The notes under the pieces are model-generated. The model worked only from the letters and a program-made list of their open reading frames with translations. It was not told the DNA's origin and ran no database searches. The position numbers were made by a program, and so were the translations under genes. A stretch of DNA of 12,247 nucleotides from Candidatus Methylomirabilota bacterium (lineage in GTDB: Bacteria; Methylomirabilota; Methylomirabilia; Methylomirabilales; 2-02-FULL-66-22), in assembly GCA_016208645.1 (NCBI GenBank), contig JACQXP010000034.1:1-12247 (forward strand), given 5' to 3'. Positions 7,990 to 12,247 of the stretch are shown in pieces (the first letter of the stretch is position 1; each line of letters begins with the position of its first letter).

Positions 7990-8721
7990 TCATTCCGCAT
8001 TGGGCGAGTCGCCGCCCTCCGCGTAGCGCGCGTACAGGTCGCGCAGGCAATCGGCCGAGAGCCCATCCCTCGCCACGCGGTGTACCACCGCGCCGTCCCG
8101 CATGAGCACGAAGCGGTCCGCCATGGCATAGGCCCGGGAGAGGTTGTGGGTGGCAACGACCGCGGCGCCGCCCCGCGCCGTGACCGAGGCCACGTACCCG
8201 TTGAGCAGGGCGATGGCCGCCTGGTCCAAGGTGTTGTGCGGCTCGTCGAGAAACAAAAGTTCCGGCTCGAAGAGGAGCATCTTGCCGATGACCAGGCGCC
8301 GCTTCATGCCGGTGCTGAACGTCCGGACCTTGGCGCGCGCATGCCCGTCCAGTCCCACCTCGGTCAGCGCCTTGATGACCGACCCGCCGTCCGGTCGCAT
8401 CCCGTGCATGGCCGCCGCGAACTGCAGGTTCTCTTCGGCCGTCAGCTCCTCGTACAGGTGGTGGTTGTGAGAGATCATGCCGATCCGTCGCCGGATGGCG
8501 TCGCGGCCCTTCAGCAGGTCCTCTCCCAGGACGCGCCCGCCGCCCGCGGTGGGCTTGATGGCCGTGGCCAGGAGCTTCAACAGGGTGGTCTTCCCCGCCC
8601 CGTTGGGGCCCAGGAGCGCCACCACCTCGCCCTGCTCCACCCGGAGGTCCACGGCGTCGAGGGCCAGCGTGCTCCCGAACACCTTCGTGAGACCCTGCAC
8701 GTCGACCATGCCGTCGCCCAC
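7990..8721 (-). CDS. ccmA: Heme exporter ATP-binding protein CcmA
   Basis: A 243-residue ABC ATPase that works with CcmB and CcmC, on the cytoplasmic face, to release heme-loaded CcmE. Walker A GPNGAGKTT (38-46), the signature FSTGMKRR (135-142, in place of LSGGQ), Walker B LLFLDE (155-160) and the switch histidine in ATHNL (His192) are in normal order. The Q-loop region reads ISHNHHLYEELTAEEN, with Asn86 where a glutamine is usual, a mild oddity. The GTG at 8721 is preferred because GGGAG lies six bases upstream; an in-frame ATG at 8709 is the alternative. It follows the CopD-like gene by 16 bases. A repeat-filled gap separates it from ccmB, breaking the usual ccmAB coupling. Confidence 0.95.
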   Translation of the reverse strand: MGDGMVDVQGLTKVFGSTLALDAVDLRVEQGEVVALLGPNGAGKTTLLKLLATAIKPTAGGGRVLGEDLLKGRDAIRRRIGMISHNHHLYEELTAEENLQFAAAMHGMRPDGGSVIKALTEVGLDGHARAKVRTFSTGMKRRLVIGKMLLFEPELLFLDEPHNTLDQAAIALLNGYVASVTARGGAAVVATHNLSRAYAMADRFVLMRDGAVVHRVARDGLSADCLRDLYARYAEGGDSPNAE

Positions 8722-8737
8722 GCGTTTCTCCCGTGCG

Positions 8738-9238
8738 TTAGGACCGGGCCAGCGCCATCCCGAGACCGCCCAACGCCGCGGCCAGCCCCGCGCCGGTGAG
8801 TGCGCACACCTGGATCCGCGCGACCACCTTGAGCTGCCAGGCCTGCACCTCGGCCGGAACCGCCCCCCCGTCCTCGGGAAGCGAGCGGACCAGGCGCAAC
8901 CCCAGGCCGAAGAACTGGTAGCTGCTCAGCATCACCAGGACGAATGCCAGCAGGAGCTTGGGGCCGAGGAGCGTGAACAGCGCGGAAAAATACTGCGGTC
9001 CCAGCGCGGCCTTGGCAGAGGTGAGGGTAAACGCACCGGTCATGACCAGAATCCCCAGCGCCGCCAGGCTGGTGGGGTGATACCACCGGATGACTGCGGC
9101 CACGGTCCGGATCCGCTGCTCCGGCGCCGCGGCCGAAAGCCCCGGGATCAGGGCCGCGCCCAAGAACCAGGACCCGCCCAGGTACACCATCGAGGCCAGC
9201 AGATGGGCGAACCGGGTCAGCCCCTCAATGCCTGGCAT
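8738..9238 (-). CDS. CopD-like four-span membrane protein
   Basis: A 166-residue membrane protein with about four hydrophobic segments (about 10-33, 53-73, 86-110 and 139-162). The pattern, with HLLASMVYLGG in the first span (His12), RWYHPTSLAALGILVMTG (His54) and LGPKLLLAF (Lys94), resembles the CopD/DUF-type family of small heme- or copper-associated membrane proteins, and more remotely HemJ. I recognise no specific reaction. The ATG at 9238 has GGGAG nine bases upstream and is preferred to a GTG at 9283. Position between a siroheme decarboxylase and ccmA suggests a part in heme or cytochrome assembly or in handling copper, but that is inference from context. Confidence 0.7.
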   Translation of the reverse strand: MPGIEGLTRFAHLLASMVYLGGSWFLGAALIPGLSAAAPEQRIRTVAAVIRWYHPTSLAALGILVMTGAFTLTSAKAALGPQYFSALFTLLGPKLLLAFVLVMLSSYQFFGLGLRLVRSLPEDGGAVPAEVQAWQLKVVARIQVCALTGAGLAAALGGLGMALARS

Positions 9239-9307
9239 CCGTGTCTGCTCCCGGTTCAGCGGCACAGCAGGCGCCCTGGCCACCGGCGGGGCCTGACCGC
9301 TCCACGC

Positions 9308-10387
9308 CTAGCGTGGCTTGGTCGCCAGCACCCCGTGGTCTAGCGGGGCGGCACCGGCCGACTGGCGGGCGTGGGCTTCCCACTCGTCCAATTCGGGGGT
9401 GAAATACTTCAGCCGAACCTTCTTGTATTCCTTCGTGCTGTACAGCAGCGCGTACTCGGTGATGTCGGTCGCGGCCGAGATGGCGCCGATGATCTCCTGG
9501 CAATCCTTGGCCTTCTGGCCGTGCACCATGGTGAAGATGCTGTACGGCCAGTCCGGATACGTGGGCCGCAGGTAGCAGTGGCTGACGCCCCGGAAACTCC
9601 CCATGATCTTGCCGACTTCCTCCGCCCGCTGGGGGGGCACCACCCACACCCCCATGGCGTTCGCCCGGAAGCCCGCCTCGCGGTGGTGCAGGACGGCCGC
9701 CACCCGGCGCAGGTAGCCCTGCCCCTGCAGGTGCCGCGCGACCTCGAACAGCGACTCCTCGGAGAGGCCCATGCGGTCCGCCATGGGCCGGTACGGCTCC
9801 GGCACCAGGGGGAAGTCCGCCTGCAATTCGCGGATGGCCGCGATGTCCACCCCGCGAAGTCCCGCGGGGCCCGCCGCGGGCCGACGCACATCGCTGTATC
9901 CCGCCTCGGGGGACTCCTCGCGCTCCGCGCCGCTCTTCCCTTCCATGTCCAGTTGAACCCCGATCTTGAACAGCCGCAGCGTGGGCAGGATGCGGGTGGA
10001 CTCGGCGCCGGCCATGGCGTGCAGGCGCTCCACCGTCCACGTCAGGTCGCTGGAGGGCGGCACCGCCAGCGTGAACCACAGGTTGAAGGCGTGGTTCCGC
10101 TTGTAATTATGGCTGACGCCGGGGTGGCTGTTGACCACCGCCGCGGCCGCGTCCAGCCGGTCCGGCGGGACCCGCATGGCGACCAGGCTGCTCTTGTACC
10201 CGAGGCTGCGCGTGTCGAAGATCGCGCTGATCTGCCGGACCACCTTCTGCTGCTTCAGGGAGGCGATCCGGTCAATGACTTCGCCCTCGGACAGGGCCAG
10301 CGCGGCCCCCAGGGCCTGGAACGGACGGGAGGCCAGCGGGAAATCCGCCTGGATCACGTTCAGCAGCCGCTTGTCCCGATCGTCCAT
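9308..10387 (-). CDS. Fused siroheme decarboxylase (AhbA-AhbB / NirDL type)
   Basis: A 359-residue fusion of two Lrp/AsnC-like lobes, each with an N-terminal winged-helix part (about 5-60 and 180-240) and a ferredoxin-like part. Lobe one contains VSHNYKRNHAFNLWFTL (His93, Tyr95, Arg97, His99) as in AhbA/NirD. Lobe two contains VSHCYLRPTYPDWPYSIFTM (His270, Tyr272, Arg274) as in AhbB/NirL. A low-complexity linker (about 150-178) joins them. Such proteins decarboxylate siroheme to didecarboxysiroheme in the alternative heme pathway or in heme d1 synthesis. No nirS or other d1 gene is visible, and ccm genes follow, so the heme role is more likely. Despite the AsnC-like fold it is probably an enzyme, not a regulator. 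The ATG at 10387 has GGGAG nine bases away, and a good promoter lies upstream. Confidence 0.88.
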   Translation of the reverse strand: MDDRDKRLLNVIQADFPLASRPFQALGAALALSEGEVIDRIASLKQQKVVRQISAIFDTRSLGYKSSLVAMRVPPDRLDAAAAVVNSHPGVSHNYKRNHAFNLWFTLAVPPSSDLTWTVERLHAMAGAESTRILPTLRLFKIGVQLDMEGKSGAEREESPEAGYSDVRRPAAGPAGLRGVDIAAIRELQADFPLVPEPYRPMADRMGLSEESLFEVARHLQGQGYLRRVAAVLHHREAGFRANAMGVWVVPPQRAEEVGKIMGSFRGVSHCYLRPTYPDWPYSIFTMVHGQKAKDCQEIIGAISAATDITEYALLYSTKEYKKVRLKYFTPELDEWEAHARQSAGAAPLDHGVLATKPR

Positions 10388-10683
10388 GAATCAACTCTCC
10401 CTCGGCGGAGCCGCCGACGCGGACAGAGCGGGCGCGTGAGGGCCCGATCTGGTGTGGTCCGGGCATGATACTGGATTATTCCCGGGCTGACAAGGTATCC
10501 CAGCCTCGGCCCTCTGGCGCTCACGGCGGGCCGGTCCTGTGCGGCGCACCGTGCAGATTCCCTGGCTCCGCCGATCCTTGCCGGCGGGCGGACGCGACTC
10601 CGAATGATGGAGGAGATTGCGATACGGAGACGGTGGGTAAGCCGGGCAGGAAGCTCTTGCAGCACAACGTCCACTCGCATCCC
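10388..10683. other. Non-coding gap upstream of the siroheme decarboxylase gene
   Basis: This 296-base gap separates the PHP gene from the decarboxylase gene. It contains the promoter described separately, a short GGCGG/CCGCC palindrome just before the ribosome-binding site (about 10403-10414), and a hairpin CCGCCG (10568-10573) with CGGCGG (10582-10587) around an eight-base loop and without a T-run. Open frames across it have biased, Arg/Pro-rich translations with no recognisable domain, and I do not call a gene. It lacks the 7/8-base repeats of other gaps. Confidence 0.6.
10465..10493 (-). promoter_or_regulatory. Sigma70-type promoter for the heme/ccm operon
   Basis: On the minus strand a -35 box TTGTCA (10493-10488) and a -10 box TATCAT (10470-10465) are spaced by exactly 17 bases. 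Transcription should begin near 10458, leaving a leader of about 70 bases before the ATG at 10387. The AT-rich spacer stands out in GC-rich surroundings. It is the best promoter I can see in the window and could drive the decarboxylase, CopD-like and ccm genes together. Confidence 0.6.
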
Positions 10684-11526
10684 TCACTGGCGCGTGGCGG
10701 CGCGCCGAGCCTCCGCCGCCGCTTCCAACCGGCCGAAATCCGCCTCTGGCAGACAGGGCATGCCGGGCCTGGAGCCGTGATCGCGGTCCGCGGCTCCGTG
10801 GAAGTCCGAGCCGCCCGTCACCAGGAGCCCCCGCCGTTCGGCCAGCCGGCGGTAATGCGCGGTCAGGCCGGGCGAGTGGTTGACGTGGTAGGCCTCGATG
10901 GCATCCAGGCCGGCGGCCACCAGGTCGGGGATCGCCGCATCCCGGTTGGGCAACCCCGGATGGGCCAGCGAGGCCAACCCGCCCGCGTCGTGGATCGCCC
11001 GGATCGCATCCGCCGCGGTCACGTCCGGCCGCGGCACATAGGCCGGCCTGCCCTCCCCGAGGTACCGGTCGAAGGCCTCGTCGGTGCTGGCGACGAATCC
11101 GCGCCGGACCAGGACCCGTGCCAGGTGGGGCCGCCCCACGTTGCCGTCCTGCGCCAGGGCCATCACCTCTTCTGCAGTGACGGCCATCCCCAACACCCGC
11201 AACCGGCTCAGCATGGCTTGCAGTCGCGTGCGCCGGGCCTCCCGCCTTCCCCGGAGGAAGGCGAGCAGCCTGGCATCCGTGGGGTCCACGAAGTATCCCA
11301 GGATGTGAAATTCCACCTTCTGCCAGACCGCCGAGAGCTCGATGCCCGGGATGAGGCGGATGCCCAGGGCACGGGCGTGCGTCTCCGATTCCGCCACGGC
11401 GTCCACGGTGTCGTGATCGGTGACGCTGAAAACCTGGAGGCCTGCGGACTGAACCGCCTGGACCAGGGCCGCCGGGTTAAGGAGCCCGTCCGAGGCCGTA
11501 GTGTGCATGTGCAAGTCAACGCGCAT
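10684..11526 (-). CDS. PHP-domain metal-dependent phosphoesterase
   Basis: A 280-residue cytoplasmic PHP-family hydrolase. The metal-binding motifs are all present: DLHMHTTASDG (His6, His8, Asp13), VTDHDT (Asp37, His38), PGIELS (Glu63), FHILGY (His74), GRPHLA (His134), LAHPG (His189) and GGSDFHG (Asp241, His243). The layout matches the YciV/RNase AM group, whose members hydrolyse 3',5'-bisphosphonucleotides and 5' ends of short RNAs; the true substrate here is unproven. The start at ATG 11526 begins directly with the first motif; the open frame extends 152 codons further up, but that stretch is only translated repeat DNA and the end of the preceding gene. GGAGG lies 12 bases upstream, rather far. 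It may be read through from the aldolase gene. Confidence 0.88.
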   Translation of the reverse strand: MRVDLHMHTTASDGLLNPAALVQAVQSAGLQVFSVTDHDTVDAVAESETHARALGIRLIPGIELSAVWQKVEFHILGYFVDPTDARLLAFLRGRREARRTRLQAMLSRLRVLGMAVTAEEVMALAQDGNVGRPHLARVLVRRGFVASTDEAFDRYLGEGRPAYVPRPDVTAADAIRAIHDAGGLASLAHPGLPNRDAAIPDLVAAGLDAIEAYHVNHSPGLTAHYRRLAERRGLLVTGGSDFHGAADRDHGSRPGMPCLPEADFGRLEAAAEARRAATRQ

Positions 11527-11596
11527 CTTGGCGTCAGGCCTCCACGGTGAAACAGGAGTAATTCGGCAGGCTCGGATCGAGGGGCACCCTCGCTTC

Positions 11597-11687
11597 TCTC
11601 GGCTCCCGGCGCTCGGCTCTTCGCGCTCGGCACTCGGCTCTTGGCTCTTGGCACTCGGCTCTTGGCACTCGGCTCTCCTCTCTCCTC
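11597..11687. repeat. Thirteen-unit degenerate heptamer tandem repeat
   Basis: On the plus strand thirteen contiguous seven-base units run without interruption: TCTCGGC, TCCCGGC, GCTCGGC, TCTTCGC, GCTCGGC, ACTCGGC, TCTTGGC, TCTTGGC, ACTCGGC, TCTTGGC, ACTCGGC, TCTCCTC, TCTCCTC. The last unit ends at the first base of the aldolase stop codon. Unlike the other repeat sites, no clear inverted arm is present. A separate small hairpin (CGAGGG 11578-11583, CCCTCG 11587-11592) lies beside it. The rest of the gap to 11526 shows only the PHP ribosome-binding site. Confidence 0.9.
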
Positions 11688-12247
11688 TACGCTTCCGGGA
11701 ACGCCTCCCGGAACTTACCCATGGTCTCCGCGGAGACCCGCGAGAGCAGGACCACATCCGAGAGGAGCGTGACCATCTGATACCCCCGGTCGTACAGGGC
11801 CTTGGCCTGCTCCCAGCCGGCCGAGATCGTTCCCAGCGCGACGCCCATGGCCTTGGCTTTCGCCTCCACCGTGGCGATGGCCGCCTGCACCTCCGGGTGG
11901 GCAGGATTCCCGAGGTGTCCCATGGACGTGGAGAGGTCCATGGGCCCGATGAAGAGGGCGTCCACTCCCGGAACCTTCGCAATCTCCTCCAGATTCTGGA
12001 CGGCCTGGGGCGTCTCGACCTGGAGGATCACCAGGACCTCGTCGTTCGCCCGCTTCAGGTAACTGGCGGTATCCCGCCCGAACCCCGCCGCCCGGGGGCT
12101 CCCCGCGATCCCGCGGATGCCGACCGGCGGATACTTGCAGGCCTGGACGGCGGCGACGGCCTGCTCCCGCGTGTTCACCGACGGAATCATGACCCCGTAG
12201 GCCCCGGCATCCAGGATCCGCTTGATCCACACCAGATCGTTCCAGGG
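11687..12247 (-). CDS. HpcH/HpaI-family aldolase, N-terminal part outside the window
   Basis: The C-terminal 186 residues of a class II pyruvate-type aldolase (2,4-dihydroxyhept-2-enedioate / 2-keto-3-deoxyglucarate aldolase family); roughly the first 70-80 residues lie beyond the window edge, and the frame is open to base 12247. Visible signatures are PWNDLVWIKRILDAGAYGVMIPSVNT at the start of the visible part, GIRGIAGSPRAAGFG, the metal ligand glutamate in ILQVETPQA and the ligand aspartate in FIGPMDLS. These cleave or form hydroxy-keto acids from pyruvate and an aldehyde; the aldehyde used here cannot be told. It ends directly against the heptamer repeat tract. No functional link to the ccm genes is apparent. 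Confidence 0.9.
   Translation of the reverse strand, partial: PWNDLVWIKRILDAGAYGVMIPSVNTREQAVAAVQACKYPPVGIRGIAGSPRAAGFGRDTASYLKRANDEVLVILQVETPQAVQNLEEIAKVPGVDALFIGPMDLSTSMGHLGNPAHPEVQAAIATVEAKAKAMGVALGTISAGWEQAKALYDRGYQMVTLLSDVVLLSRVSAETMGKFREAFPEA

Noticed and set aside
9308..10387. Lrp/AsnC transcription regulator
   Set aside because: Both lobes carry siroheme decarboxylase motifs (HNYKRNH and HCYLRP...WPY), so the AsnC-like fold is structural rather than evidence of a regulator.
10568..10587. Intrinsic terminator after the PHP gene
   Set aside because: The six-bp GC hairpin lacks a following T-run on the transcribed strand and lies about 100 bases past the stop codon.
11527..11982. N-terminal extension of the PHP frame
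   Set aside because: The translation is repeat DNA (QEPSAKSQEPSAE-like) plus the wrong frame of the aldolase; PHP proteins start at the DLHxHT motif.

Overview
All credible genes in this window lie on the minus strand, so transcription runs from high to low coordinates. The DNA is visibly GC-rich. The gene set is a respiratory and cofactor cluster: a nearly complete System I cytochrome c maturation set (ccmA, B, C, D, E, F, G, H and a short CcmI-like gene). Upstream of it are a fused siroheme decarboxylase of the alternative heme pathway and a CopD-like membrane protein. Downstream are two radical-SAM enzymes of the futalosine menaquinone pathway (mqnE, mqnC). This suggests a GC-rich, respiring, non-model Gram-negative bacterium. 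The combination would fit lineages such as Methylomirabilota/Rokubacteria, Nitrospirota or former Deltaproteobacteria, but that is inference and I cannot place it further.

Layout in order of transcription: 12247-11687, 3' part of an HpcH/HpaI-family aldolase, cut by the window edge; 11687-11597, a heptamer repeat tract; 11526-10684, a PHP-domain phosphoesterase; 10683-10388, a non-coding gap with a good sigma70-type promoter (TTGTCA-17-TATCAT); 10387-9308, AhbA-AhbB fusion; 9238-8738, CopD-like protein; 8721-7990, ccmA; 7989-7703, a gap with two inverted repeat elements flanking a remnant copy of the ccmB 5' end; then ccmB, C, D, E and F, each overlapping the next by a few bases; ccmG; ccmH; a repeat hairpin; a frameshifted short CcmI-like gene; mqnE; a repeat hairpin; mqnC ending at base 1.

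The genes make one coherent story. AhbAB would help make heme from siroheme. CcmABCDE move heme to the periplasm and load it on the chaperone CcmE. CcmF, G, H and I reduce apocytochrome and attach heme. MqnE and MqnC make the quinone that feeds electrons to those cytochromes. ATGA overlaps at four ccm junctions and at CcmI-like/mqnE imply translational coupling.

The main unexplained signal is in the gaps. At least five carry degenerate tandem 7- or 8-base repeats, four of them arranged as inverted arms around a short core. Each site uses a different repeat word, and the repeats start at or inside the stop codon of the preceding gene. Other points worth a look are a duplicated ccmB start, a one-base frameshift at a T6 run in the CcmI-like gene, and a Cys-x3-Cys (instead of Cys-x2-Cys) active site in CcmG.
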